Part shown: positions 37,228 through 46,967 of the stretch, one piece after another
Layout: every line of letters begins with the position of its first letter
Numbering within the stretch: position 1 is the first letter of the stretch
Origin: Nitrosospira sp. Nsp14
Lineage (GTDB): Bacteria > Pseudomonadota > Gammaproteobacteria > Burkholderiales > Nitrosomonadaceae
Direction: 5' to 3'
Assembly: GCF_900113575.1 (NCBI RefSeq)
Contig: NZ_FOPV01000013.1
Location: 1-64,000 of the forward strand
Length of the DNA: 64,000 bases
Translations under genes and position numbers: made by a program
Notes under the pieces: model-generated
What the model saw: the letters and a program-made list of their open reading frames with translations, nothing else
The model's database searches: none
What the model was told of the DNA's origin: nothing

Positions 37228-38637
37228 CTACGAACGAATATAAGCACCGTGAAAGCCAAACGGCACGTGCTGGGGAACCCTTGCGCGGGCAATCTCCGAC
37301 AAATCACGTGCGTCGAGCAGCAAAAGGTACGAGTTGTTTGCTGGTGCATCCAGGACCACCGTCAGCAATATGCCGTCGTCCTCGGATTGAGCGTTTGGTC
37401 GTGGGACAAACACCGGCTCGCCAGGGTATTGCCCCTCCTGCTTCCACTGCCTGACATTGCCGGCCAGATCGAATTTAACGATAGTGTCAAAAATGACTGA
37501 TTCGCCCCCTTTTGCGATGCCCACAGCATAAACATACCGGTACGCCTGGCCGTTGCAGCGCCCATAATTGATGCGCGGCAGCTCGGCCGTATAGTCAGCC
37601 AGCCGGCGGGAGTTGACGGTACCCGCGGACACGTCGATAGTAAATCTCCGTAATTCGTTCTCTGGATAGGCCTCATGATTCGGCCTGTTGAGCAATGAGT
37701 TCAGATAGAAGTACTGCACCACATCGGCGTTCGGATACACGATCATGTCGAAGTCTACTTTGCCGTCACGGTCCGCTGAGTTGACGTGGTGAAAGCCGAA
37801 CCACGCTTCGTCGGTGTGAGCATGGCTGACTTCGCCCGTATCGCGATCAACCAGCGAGAAGCGCGTGCCCCGCTGGGGCTCCCAGGTGTAATTTGCTATG
37901 AATGGCTTGCCTCGCAACAACATGCTTAAGGGATTCACTACCAGCGGAAACTCCCCCAAAACGACATACTTATGGCTGAGCCCAAAGCTGTGCATATATG
38001 ACGGCCTGTCTGTCCTGTAGCTGCCAAGCAGACGACGTTCGCTGCTGCCGTCAGGCAACGTGCAGACGTTGTATGTGGATTGGCGCCCAAAATTGAGCAG
38101 GTAGTTGAACTGGCTGCCTTGATCGTAATGCGGATGAGCTGTTGTCACTTGGCCCTTCAGCGTGTCGCCATAGCTGACGACACCAATGGTCTCCAGGGTT
38201 TTTTTGTCGAAGGCAACCGGCACGGGGGTTTCGGTTTGAGCGACGAACCGTCTGCCAATCTTGCCGATCGAGACATTCGCATTGGCGCCAGGGGTCGATC
38301 CCATGAAGATCTGGGCAATGCGCTTGAACAGGGAACGGCAGGGATCGGTGGCAAACTCCCCGTATTGCATTTTTCCGTCTTTCGCCGCCCGAAATGCGGG
38401 ACTGTCGAGGAACTTGTTCGCATAGCCGACCTTGCCTTTGGCGATATCGAACTTATGCAGCATCGCCAGACCGTCGAACCAGTGGTTAAGTGTTTTGCCT
38501 TCCAGGCGGAACCGGGCCGGACCGTTACGCAAAAGCGTGCCGGACAGCCAGTCAGGTATCACCCCCTCTACCTCGAGCGAAGGAGCGATGATTTCGTTGG
38601 TTTGGTCCGCAAACCCTTTTCTATAGTCATCTCTCAT
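37228..38637 (-). CDS. carotenoid oxygenase (RPE65 family)
   Basis: A 469-residue beta-propeller dioxygenase. Strong ribosome-binding site GAGGAGGT. Iron-binding His candidates are H168 or H170 (AHPHYD), H216 (MHSFGLSHK), H283/H284 (FHHVNSAD) and H463 (FGFHGAY). The LSGTLLRNGPARF motif near the start is typical. It cleaves carotenoids or apocarotenoids to aldehydes. A 560-bp part of the same gene is duplicated at 43187-43747. Confidence 0.9.
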   Translation of the reverse strand: MRDDYRKGFADQTNEIIAPSLEVEGVIPDWLSGTLLRNGPARFRLEGKTLNHWFDGLAMLHKFDIAKGKVGYANKFLDSPAFRAAKDGKMQYGEFATDPCRSLFKRIAQIFMGSTPGANANVSIGKIGRRFVAQTETPVPVAFDKKTLETIGVVSYGDTLKGQVTTAHPHYDQGSQFNYLLNFGRQSTYNVCTLPDGSSERRLLGSYRTDRPSYMHSFGLSHKYVVLGEFPLVVNPLSMLLRGKPFIANYTWEPQRGTRFSLVDRDTGEVSHAHTDEAWFGFHHVNSADRDGKVDFDMIVYPNADVVQYFYLNSLLNRPNHEAYPENELRRFTIDVSAGTVNSRRLADYTAELPRINYGRCNGQAYRYVYAVGIAKGGESVIFDTIVKFDLAGNVRQWKQEGQYPGEPVFVPRPNAQSEDDGILLTVVLDAPANNSYLLLLDARDLSEIARARVPQHVPFGFHGAYIRS

Positions 38638-39430
38638 TTCAGTACCTCCTCATTCCCGACATCGAAACGGTAGTAGTCGAGTTGTTTACTCAAGGTAGGT
38701 GATGAAATTTAAGCTGTCAAAGTGGGTTTCGGTTGCGGCTTGGCAACACAAGCAATTACGTTCGCTCAGTTGCTGAAGAACATTAAAGCGGGTTGACCTG
38801 AGCGCAGCAGTAATCACCTTACGCCAGATCGGTCCTTCGCCCTTGGAGTACCGTCAATAACTGTACCACCCCTGCGATCGGCGGGAGTTAATTCAAATCT
38901 TGACTCTAATCAGGGCTAAGAAAATCACCTGAATCTCTAAAATAAGAAATTACGATATTAGCCCGGCGTTTTCTTCCTGAGGAGTTGCTCCCCATTGTCA
39001 TCATCCCAGATCTCACAAATAATGCCATTTACGTTTTCAAAGCTCCCAGTTGTAATTGGCTCCTACAGGGCATCGTTTCTACCAAGAAAAGGGGCATCGT
39101 CCTAAAAACTGCCGTTGCGATTCGCTGAAGGCCAAATTCTAGCCGAGCAGTTAGCATTAAGCGTGCCCTCTTCCGCTTCTTAACGATAAAACCTGTCACC
39201 CGCCGCCTATGAACGAAAAATGGCAGCAAACCAATGTCTGAAATGATTTGACCACTACAGGTGTTGGATGCAAGACTTATGGAAGGCCGGCTCTGGCTGA
39301 CTATGAATTTTTGGCGTTTCTTCTGCAGGTCGGGTTTAAAACGAAGCGGTTCAACTCGCCGCTGCCACTGGTCCCGATGGTCCGATAGCCTGGATAAAAT
39401 TGATCGCACCTCGAAGATGAATCGGATTTT
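38638..39430. other. intergenic region, upstream of carotenoid oxygenase
   Basis: No convincing gene. At 38827-38866 it shares GTCCTTC...CCTTGGAGT and a CAATAACTGTAC block with 44253-44313, suggesting that the partial duplication at 43-44 kb includes the old upstream region. Confidence 0.4.
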
Positions 39431-41314
39431 ATGCCGCTAAACAAAAAGCCAAACAAGTTAGAGAGCGTCAGCCGCGCGCTGCGAACCTTGAGCGCGGGCA
39501 ATCGCACCTTGCTGCGCGCGTCGGACGAGCAGGAGCTTCTGCGCGAGATGTGCAAGGTAATCGTTGAGCAGGGCGGCTATCCCATCGCGTGTGTCGGATA
39601 CGCGCGAAATGATGAAAATAAGACCATCCAGTGGATGGAGTGCGCTGGAATGGACAAAGAACATCTCCAGGCGCTTTTTCCCTCCTGGGCTGGTACCGTT
39701 GTTGCCAAGGGCGCGTTCGGTACCGCAATTAGCACGGGCAAACGCAGCGTCGCGACGCACGTCTTGACTGATCCCGCCTATGCCACCTCCGCTCATGCCC
39801 AGCTAATGGAACTTGCAACAGCGAGAGGCTACGCCTCGGTGACCGCGTTTCCACTTCAGGTTGAGGGAGAAATCCTTGGCGCACTCGTAATGGCGTCGGC
39901 AGACCCGGAGGGATTTAATGACGAAGAACTCAAGCTGCTTAACGAGCTGGCGGACGATCTTGCCTATGGGATTGCCAGCTTGCGAATGCGGATCGAGCAC
40001 CGTAAAGCTCAAGAGGCTATCGCTCACCTTGCTTACCATGACCCGCTGACCGATCTGCCAAACCGCATCCACTTGCGTCAGCGCCTGGAAGAAGCGATAG
40101 AGCTTGCCAAGCGACAGCATCACCCCGTGGCATTGCTCTATCTTGAAATCGGACAATTCCATGAAATCAACGAAATCCTCGGCCACCACGCGGGGGACCA
40201 GTTGGTGCAACAACTGGCAGCGCGCCTGGCGGGAGCAGCGAAGCTCGACCAGCTTCTGGCACGTGTGGGCGAAGCGGCTTTTGCTTTGCTAGTCCAGAAT
40301 GCCGGAGCCGATGATGCCGCCACGGAAGCACAGCGACTACTTGACGTTCTGTATGACCCGGTGGAGATATCGGGGTTGACAATAGACGCGCCGGTATCCG
40401 CTGGAATTGCCATGTTTCCGGGGCACGGGAGCGACGCCGAAGCGCTACTGCGAAGGGCGAACGCGGCGGTGCGCAAGGCGAAGCCCGCAAGGGGCGGCTA
40501 CGCCTTCTACAGTGGTCAGGAACAGGAAAACGCGCTGAGGCTTCGCCTGATGGGTGAGTTGCGGCAAGCGATCGGAAGGAACGAACTGCGCCTCTATTGC
40601 CAACCGAAGGTAACCATCGCTTCGCGCCGACCCTTTGGAGCGGAGGCGCTGGTGCGCTGGGAACACCCATTGCATGGTTCGATCCCTACCGGCGAATTCA
40701 TTAAGCTCGCGGAACAAGCCGCGCTCATCACCCCGCTTACAAACTGGATGTTAAAGGCTGCATTCAGCCAGGCTTATGCGTGGTACGAGGCCGGGCTGGC
40801 AAGGCCGTTGTCGGTAAACCTGTCGGCGCACGATCTGCATGACTCGCGGCTGGTCGAACGAATTCGGAACCTGTTCTCTACTTGGGGCCTTCCGCCAGAG
40901 CTCATTCAATTCGAAATTACCGAGAGCGCGTTGATGGAGGACCCGGCGAGCGCCAGGGATACGCTGGCACGTCTGAAAGAACTGGGCATCGAGCTGTACA
41001 TTGACGACTTTGGCACAGGGTATTCCAGCCTCAGCTACTTGCAGAAACTGCCGGTCGACTGGATCAAGATCGATCAATCTTTCGTCATGCCGATGACGAC
41101 AAGCAGGGATTCTGCACTGATCGTGCGATCAATTATCGAGCTGGGCCATAATCTTGGTCTAAGAGTGGTCGCGGAAGGCGTAGAGAGCCAGGCGCTGTGG
41201 GATCAGCTCGGCACCTGGGGATGCGACGTAGCACAAGGCTTTTTTGTCGGGCAGCCGATGCCGGCGGACAGATTTAATGAGTGGGAAACCCAATGGTCCC
41301 GGGGTCCTGCCTAA
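39431..41314 (+). CDS. GAF-GGDEF-EAL cyclic-di-GMP phosphodiesterase
   Basis: A 627-residue regulator. GAF at about 30-185, a GGDEF-type domain at 195-355, EAL at 370-615. The GGDEF motif is degenerate (GEAAF, 280-284), so it cannot make c-di-GMP. The EAL domain keeps its key residues: E405 in GAEALVRW, FEITES (494-499), DDFGTGYSS (525-533), and AEGVES. It should degrade c-di-GMP, tuned by a GAF-bound signal. No membrane span. Confidence 0.9.
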   Translation: MPLNKKPNKLESVSRALRTLSAGNRTLLRASDEQELLREMCKVIVEQGGYPIACVGYARNDENKTIQWMECAGMDKEHLQALFPSWAGTVVAKGAFGTAISTGKRSVATHVLTDPAYATSAHAQLMELATARGYASVTAFPLQVEGEILGALVMASADPEGFNDEELKLLNELADDLAYGIASLRMRIEHRKAQEAIAHLAYHDPLTDLPNRIHLRQRLEEAIELAKRQHHPVALLYLEIGQFHEINEILGHHAGDQLVQQLAARLAGAAKLDQLLARVGEAAFALLVQNAGADDAATEAQRLLDVLYDPVEISGLTIDAPVSAGIAMFPGHGSDAEALLRRANAAVRKAKPARGGYAFYSGQEQENALRLRLMGELRQAIGRNELRLYCQPKVTIASRRPFGAEALVRWEHPLHGSIPTGEFIKLAEQAALITPLTNWMLKAAFSQAYAWYEAGLARPLSVNLSAHDLHDSRLVERIRNLFSTWGLPPELIQFEITESALMEDPASARDTLARLKELGIELYIDDFGTGYSSLSYLQKLPVDWIKIDQSFVMPMTTSRDSALIVRSIIELGHNLGLRVVAEGVESQALWDQLGTWGCDVAQGFFVGQPMPADRFNEWETQWSRGPA

Positions 41315-41711
41315 TCCTCGCTGACGCGATGGTTGAAGAGCTGGTGGTTGGCGCAGAAGTGGCGGGTTCAAGGACGAGGGGTATAGTCATTGATGATAGG
41401 CAGGCAATGGCGTATGCCGGCGTGATTAGCGAATTACCGCTTCAGCTTGATCTTCCGGCTGCTACAGAGCCCACCCAGAATGCCTATATGAACGCTTCAA
41501 TGGTCGATTCTGCAATGAGTGCCTGGCCCCACGTTCCCATGGCAATATCACGCCAACCGAATTTGCGGCCCAACATCAATTTGCAACCCAAGATTCTACT
41601 GCACTGGTGTAGCTAATGATTGGGAGCAGGTCAGAGGAACTGCCCTACATTGCCAGTGCAGGGCAACTCACTAGTCAGCTTGCTCAGCGGCATTCAAGTG
41701 ACGGTCAAGTT
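41315..41711. other. intergenic region, no gene seen
   Basis: The frames here lack start signals or natural composition. Nothing else stands out. Confidence 0.35.
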
Positions 41712-42014
41712 TTATTGGGGCAGTTTGGCAGCGAGCACATCTACATGCTCAATCTGCGGGGGTTCTGAGAGCAGCTCCGAGGCATTGGCCATCAGCGCCG
41801 CCGCGATCGGACCCGCCAAATGTGCCGTGCGTCCGGCTTCGTCAGCGAAAGCATCGAAAATACCGAAAGTTGATGGCCCAAGACGCAGCGCAAACCAGAC
41901 CGGAGTGGTAGCTTCTTGATTGGCCAAGTCCAGGGCGCTTTCAAGGAAGCGGGCGACTGCAGTTTCCTTTCCGGGTTTGGCCTGCAAGCGTACCAACAGG
42001 GCGACTTTTACCAT
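41712..42014 (-). CDS. antibiotic biosynthesis monooxygenase (ABM) domain protein
   Basis: A 100-residue ABM protein. Start 42014 follows AAGGAGAATCACT. MVKVALLVRLQAKPGKETAV, WFALRLGPSTFGIFDAFADEAGRTAHLAGPIAAAL are typical of the family. ABM proteins are small dimers with quinone or peptide oxidation or purely structural roles. It is divergent from a GlxA-type regulator and a probable target of it. Confidence 0.85.
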   Translation of the reverse strand: MVKVALLVRLQAKPGKETAVARFLESALDLANQEATTPVWFALRLGPSTFGIFDAFADEAGRTAHLAGPIAAALMANASELLSEPPQIEHVDVLAAKLPQ

Positions 42015-42073
42015 AGTGATTCTCCTTTCTTGAATTGAACTACGAGAGGCCAGTCTAACGGGGGCTCTAATTC

Positions 42074-42103
42074 CTGCCAAGTGGCAAGATTGACAATTAT
42101 GGT
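42074..42103. promoter_or_regulatory. divergent promoter region with small dyad
   Basis: The 89-bp gap between the ABM and AraC-type genes includes TGCCA-AG-TGGCA at about 42076-42087, a dyad, and TTGACA at 42091. The GlxA-type regulator may bind here. Confidence 0.35.
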
Positions 42104-43078
42104 ATGATTCCTGCCATGCGTATCTACGTTCTTGCACTTAACGACGTTTTTGACACTGGCCTGGCCACTGTTGTCGACACCTTCAGTATTGCTAATGAGC
42201 TGACTGTATCTGCGGGGACTCCTTCGGTCCATTTTGAGATTACCGTCGTTGGCGTCCGCAGCCGGGTATACACCAGTCAGGGGCTGTCGGTTCCGGTACT
42301 TTCTGCTGCACAGCTTCCGTATCCGGATATCGTGCTGATACCTGCGCTTGGGGCAAAAATGCCCGCTACGTTGCTAGCGGCGCTTGAACGGCGAGACATA
42401 ACCGACGCGGGGAAGTTGTTACGGCGATGGGCTGACAATGGCGCTTTGGTTAGTGCCGCCTGCACTGGAACCTTCGTCCTTGCGGACACATCATTGCTCG
42501 ACGGGCTGAGCGCCACTACCTCATGGTGGCTTGCTCCGCTATTCCGGGAGCGTTACCCGTCAGTCTTGCTGGAAGAATCGCGCATGGTCGTGGGGTCATC
42601 CCGTTTTGTCACCGCAGGGGCGGCCCTGGCGCATATCGACTTGGCACTATGGCTAGTGAGGCGTAGCAGTCCTACGTTGGCAGCGCTGACGGCACGTTAT
42701 CTTTTGATTGATCCCCGTCCGTCGCAGGGAGTTTTCATGATCCCCGAACACCTGATGCATGCAGATCCGCTGATCGAGCGATTTGAGCAGTGGGCCCGGC
42801 GCCATCTAAGCGAGGGGTTCTCGCTCGGGGCAGCAGCCACGGCGACCGGTACCAGTGCGAGAACACTCGCACGCCGCCTGAAAGCTGTGCTGGGCAAGAC
42901 GCCGCTTTCCTATTTTCAGGATTTGCGCGTAGCGCGTGCGATACAGTTGCTGCGTACAAGTAGTGACAGTATTGATCTGATTGCCAATCAAGTTGGTTAT
43001 GAGAGCGGGGTAACGTTGCGTACGCTCCTTCGCCGTAGAATTGGCCGATCGGTGAGCGAGTTGCGTGCAGGCAATTAA
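42104..43078 (+). CDS. GlxA family AraC-type transcriptional regulator
   Basis: A 324-residue activator. Residues 5-185 form a DJ-1/PfpI domain with the nucleophile-elbow-like SAACTGTFVLAD; residues 225-322 are a pair of helix-turn-helix motifs (FSLGAAATATGTSARTLARRLKAVLGKTPLSYFQDLRVARA). A downstream start (MRIYVLALN, 42116) is equally possible. Its divergent neighbour is an ABM monooxygenase. Confidence 0.9.
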   Translation: MIPAMRIYVLALNDVFDTGLATVVDTFSIANELTVSAGTPSVHFEITVVGVRSRVYTSQGLSVPVLSAAQLPYPDIVLIPALGAKMPATLLAALERRDITDAGKLLRRWADNGALVSAACTGTFVLADTSLLDGLSATTSWWLAPLFRERYPSVLLEESRMVVGSSRFVTAGAALAHIDLALWLVRRSSPTLAALTARYLLIDPRPSQGVFMIPEHLMHADPLIERFEQWARRHLSEGFSLGAAATATGTSARTLARRLKAVLGKTPLSYFQDLRVARAIQLLRTSSDSIDLIANQVGYESGVTLRTLLRRRIGRSVSELRAGN

Positions 43079-43113
43079 TAGAACGCGAGCATCTCGCCCA
43101 TAACATTGAGAGA

Positions 43114-43818
43114 CTATCGACGCAATGTGGAGATACTTTTCAGTAGAGTACATTCAAGACGTGAATCCCGAACTACGCTCAACTCGGCATCTGGATACAC
43201 GATCATGTCGAAGTCTACTTTGCCGTCGCGATCAGCTGAATTAACGTGGTGAAAGCCAAACCACGCTTCGTCAGTATGCGCATGCCTGACTTCGCCGGTA
43301 TCGCGATCAACAAGCGAGAAGCGCGTACCCCGCTGAGGCTCCCAGGTGTAATTTGCTATGAATGGCTTGCCTCGCAACAACATGCTTAAGGGATTCACTA
43401 CCAAGGGAAACTCCCCCAAAACGACATACTTATGGCTGAGCCCAAAGCTGTGTATATATGACGGCCTGTCTGTCCTGTAGCTGCCAAGCAGACGACGTTC
43501 GCTGCTGCCGTCAGGCAACGTGTAGACGTTGTATGTGGATTGGCGCCCAAAATTGAGCAGGTAGTTGAACTGGCTGCCTTGATCGTAATGCGGATGAGCT
43601 GTTGTCACTTGGCCCTTCAGCGTGTCGCCATAGCTGACGACACCAATGGTCTCTAGGGTTTTTTTGTCGAAGGCAACCGGCACGGGGGTTTCGGTTTGAG
43701 CGACGAACCGTCTGCCAATCTTGCCGATCGAGACATTGGCATTGAACGCAGGATTAGGCTCCTGCGTTCTTACGGAATTGGCATTGGTAGCACAATGGTT
43801 GGATATTGGATATATCAT
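43114..43818 (-). pseudogene. partial duplicate of the carotenoid oxygenase
   Basis: Bases 43187-43747 match 37727-38287 almost exactly (offset 5460), covering residues 119-302 of the intact enzyme. Neither the iron-binding C-terminus nor the N-terminus is present. The rest of the frame at both ends is unrelated. Differences cluster at the low-coordinate end and are mostly silent, so the copy was long under selection or repaired by gene conversion. Confidence 0.85.
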
Positions 43819-44170
43819 TGGAACCCCCTTTGGATAGCGGTTTGATGTGATCTTTTGTCCAAGTGGTCTTGTAACGCTTACTGGGCCTCGGCGGTATTTC
43901 CATCCAAGCTCTCTTACATCGAGGACAGGCTAAGAATTCTTGGAGTATTTTGAGCCACTGTGACTTTGTGTGATGACCACCATTAGCCAATTTTCTCGCA
44001 TTATATGATTCGCGACGTGCATTGCGGCAAGGTTTGCAGTAGGGAAATGTTTTTCCCGTAGATGATGAGGTCCACTGACCGTAGTCAACGTTGCCGCATT
44101 TTGAGCAAGGCAGATACTCGCTGCTTGTCATAGCTGAAACCTTACTTTGTTTCGCATTCGTTGCGTTCAT
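43754..44170 (-). CDS. HNH endonuclease domain protein
   Basis: A 138-residue protein with a zinc-ribbon half (YLPCSKCGNVDYGQW ... YCKPCRNARRE) and an HNH core (ACPRCKRAW, WTKDHIKPLSKGGSNDISNIQPLCYQCQFRK). The last residues run into the duplicated carotenoid-oxygenase segment, so the C-terminus may be shortened. Start may also be 44131. It adjoins an OLD nuclease, which hints at mobile or defence DNA. Confidence 0.75.
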   Translation of the reverse strand: MNATNAKQSKVSAMTSSEYLPCSKCGNVDYGQWTSSSTGKTFPYCKPCRNARRESYNARKLANGGHHTKSQWLKILQEFLACPRCKRAWMEIPPRPSKRYKTTWTKDHIKPLSKGGSNDISNIQPLCYQCQFRKNAGA

Positions 44171-44533
44171 GTGGATTAAATCTTCCCAAAAAAGGCAGCA
44201 CCATTACAACACATACTGGGCGGTAACACACATCCAGCATGTCTTACATGAGGTCGGTCCTTCCCCCTTTGGAGTCCTATCAATAACTGTACGAGTCCTA
44301 TCAATAACTGTACGGTATGAAAAACAAGTTTCATTAATAGTTATTTTCGATAACAGCCGATGCAGCAATGGCTTAATAGGCGGGATCAATTACGTTGCTG
44401 GCAGAGAACAACCCAACATGAAGGTGTACTAATGTCCAATGGCGGTCATGAAGGGTTTCTATAAGATGGAACTGAGGAATAACCGATGGTAAAATCGCTC
44501 CGCCCCATTATTGATGAGTATGAGTACTAGGTC
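44171..44533. other. intergenic region with 21-bp tandem repeat
   Basis: GAGTCCTATCAATAACTGTAC occurs twice in tandem at 44272-44292 and 44293-44313. A similar stretch lies upstream of the intact carotenoid oxygenase at 38845-38866. No gene seen. Confidence 0.5.
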
Positions 44534-46363
44534 ATGAAGTTGGAAACAGTATCGTTAAAAAATTTCCGTTGTTACAAAGACGTGATGACTATCCAGGTCG
44601 GCAAGATGACGACCTTCGTAGGAAAGAATGATGTCGGCAAGTCTTCGGTACTTGAGGCTCTAGAGATTTTTTTTAACAACGATATTGTGGCAATCGAACC
44701 GAGCGATGCCAATGTTAATGGAGGTAGTTCTAGGGTTGAGATTACATGCGAATTTTCTGACTTACCATCAACGCTAACTCTTGATGCTGGGGCCGAGACT
44801 ACCTTGGCAGACGAATATTTACTTAGTTCGACGGGGAAATTAAAGATTCAGAAAGTCTTTGACTGTAGTGTGAAAAAACCAGTGGCGGAAGTGTTCGTGC
44901 TTGCTGAACATCCCACCGCCGACGGTGTTTCAAATCTACTAGAACTCAAAGAAAAGGATTTACAAAAACTTGTCAGAGAAAGGAGTTTGGACGTTGGATT
45001 AAAAGGTAATCCTAGTATGAGAAGAGCAATCTGGGCTGCGGCCGATGAACTTGCTTTAGCGGAAGTTCCAATCTCCGTTAGCAAGGGCAAAGAAGACAGC
45101 AAACGCATCTGGGACCAGCTTGGAAGCTATCTACCGATTTTTGCCCTGTTTCAAAGTGATCGTACTAGCAAGGATTCTGATGGTGAGGTACAAAATCCAA
45201 TAAAGGCGGCAGTAGCAGCTGCGATTGCGGAAGTCGGAGCCGAGATCGCACAAATTCAAAGTAAGGTTCAACAAAAAGCGGAGGAAATTGCCAAAAACAC
45301 CCTCGAAGCACTAAAAACTATCGATTCACAACTTGCCGGGGAGCTAACACCCGAGTTTGCTCCCCCTTCCCCCGCTAAATGGACTGCGCTCTTTTCAGCT
45401 GGACTAGCTACCGAAGCGGGCATTCCACTAAATAAGCGCGGTAGCGGCGTTCGACGATTAGTATTAGTTGCTTTTTTTAAGGCTGAAGCCGAGCGGCGTC
45501 TCAAAAACACCAATAAGCGCAGCATCATATACGCGATCGAAGAGCCTGAGACTGGTCAACATCCGAACAATCAACGAGTCCTCGTCCAATCACTTAACGG
45601 GTTGGCTAATGAGCCTGGCTGTCAGGTTATGCTGACTACTCATAGTCCTGGTCTGGCATCCGAGCTACCCCTGGATAGCATTAGGTATCTCTACAGAGAC
45701 CGCACTGGAAGCCCGAAGGTTGATCTAGGTATCGAGGTGTTCGGTCCAGTTGCAGATGCCTTGGGGGTCATACCCGACAGTCGTACGAAAGTACTGTTCT
45801 GTGTAGAAGGGCCAACGGACATCACCGCGTACAAGTGTTTGAGCCACGCACTACACCTTACGGATCCTACAATAGTTGATCTTTCCCAGGACGACCGTGT
45901 TGCATTTGTCCCGCTAGGTGGCAGTACACTTAGGCATTGGGTGGCAGATCATTATTTGCGTCCACTTCGTCGAACGGAATTCCATATTTACGACCGTGAT
46001 GTACCAGACTATCAAAATGCGGTAGACGAGATTATGGCCAGAGGGGATGGGGCGTGGGCAGCGTTAACAACAAAGTACGAGATTGAGAGCTATTTGCATC
46101 CGGATGCTATTGCGGATGCATTCGACATAGCAATCGAGATTTCAGATCATCCGGGAGAGGATAAGAAAACTGTTCCAGAGTTATTCGGTGAAGCCTACGC
46201 TCTTAAACGAGGACACGGGGCGCCACTAAGCGACAGCAAGGCCAAGAAAAAACTGAGTGAAGCGTTTTCGCATATGAGCGCTGAAAGAATCCGTGAACGG
46301 GACCCTAATGGGGAAGTGGAAAACTGGTTTCGCAAGGTAGGAGAGATAATTGATAAAACATAG
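44534..46363 (+). CDS. OLD-family ATP-dependent endonuclease
   Basis: A 609-residue protein. AAA/ABC-type ATPase at 1-390: Walker A GKNDVGKS (30-37), signature-like KRGSGVRRL (301-309), Walker B YAIEEPE (333-339), switch His in TTHSP (H370). TOPRIM nuclease from 418: E425 in CVEGPTD, then YDRD (D487, D489). OLD proteins nick DNA and many act in phage defence (Gabija GajA, PARIS AriA, retron and P2 Old). No partner helicase or effector is next to it, so it may be a solitary class 1 or 2 OLD. Its AT-richer sequence suggests transfer. Confidence 0.9.
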   Translation: MKLETVSLKNFRCYKDVMTIQVGKMTTFVGKNDVGKSSVLEALEIFFNNDIVAIEPSDANVNGGSSRVEITCEFSDLPSTLTLDAGAETTLADEYLLSSTGKLKIQKVFDCSVKKPVAEVFVLAEHPTADGVSNLLELKEKDLQKLVRERSLDVGLKGNPSMRRAIWAAADELALAEVPISVSKGKEDSKRIWDQLGSYLPIFALFQSDRTSKDSDGEVQNPIKAAVAAAIAEVGAEIAQIQSKVQQKAEEIAKNTLEALKTIDSQLAGELTPEFAPPSPAKWTALFSAGLATEAGIPLNKRGSGVRRLVLVAFFKAEAERRLKNTNKRSIIYAIEEPETGQHPNNQRVLVQSLNGLANEPGCQVMLTTHSPGLASELPLDSIRYLYRDRTGSPKVDLGIEVFGPVADALGVIPDSRTKVLFCVEGPTDITAYKCLSHALHLTDPTIVDLSQDDRVAFVPLGGSTLRHWVADHYLRPLRRTEFHIYDRDVPDYQNAVDEIMARGDGAWAALTTKYEIESYLHPDAIADAFDIAIEISDHPGEDKKTVPELFGEAYALKRGHGAPLSDSKAKKKLSEAFSHMSAERIRERDPNGEVENWFRKVGEIIDKT

Positions 46364-46967
46364 CTTAACTGAAAATCGACACTAACAAGCAGCAAGCACA
46401 CTTATGTGTTAAAGATATCCCTACTCATTTATTTTGCATCAGGAGCTGCAGGAGATGCGAGACAGTTTCGCAATAATCTTACTCAGAATCTAATTCGCAC
46501 ATGTTAAAGTTTATCTCCCATACTTCGTTTAACGCCCCTGTCCTCCTGGCATGTGCCTGAGTCGCATAAGGCATCTACTCTTTTTGCACTCCTGACCCAT
46601 CTTTCAATTTTGGTGCTCGGGGAGACTTCATGAAACGATAACTCTATTCCCCATAGCTTTAGCTTGAGTGTACCTGTATGTCATCGCCGTTTCCAAACAT
46701 AAAACCTTCGTCAAAATATCGCGTTTTATCCTTCATCTATGAGCGACGCTGAAGATCGAGTAAAAAAATGTGTAGTCAAGTAATTTTAGCCATTGGGATA
46801 AGCGGTATTGCTGTCCTTCCGTTCCTACGCGCTAAACAGCCTGCTTTTTTACCCACGATAGATATTTTTCGTACGCTAGTGGACATACAGCAAGCGGTAC
46901 GACGCCAACGACGGTTAATTGGTGTTGCAGTCAGAATAAGGCCGCGAGTTTTCGCTCCGGCGGCAGG
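46364..46967. other. intergenic region with an interspersed repeat
   Basis: Nothing gene-like. A 68-bp block (46831-46898) matches 52151-52219: CTAAACRGCCTGCTT, then GATAGATATTTTT and ACATACAGCAAGCGG. Confidence 0.45.
46831..46898. repeat. interspersed repeat (type C), copy 1
   Basis: Shares CTAAAC-GCCTGCTT-TTTACCCA-GATAGATATTTTT and ACATACAGCAAGCGG with 52151-52219. About 80% identical by eye. Confidence 0.55.

Noticed and set aside
39029-39409. 126-residue minus-strand frame
   Set aside because: No start signal, no family, lies in the leader of the GAF-GGDEF-EAL gene.
44272-44313. Two tandem 21-bp repeats as a CRISPR seed
   Set aside because: There is no spacer between the copies and no cas gene.
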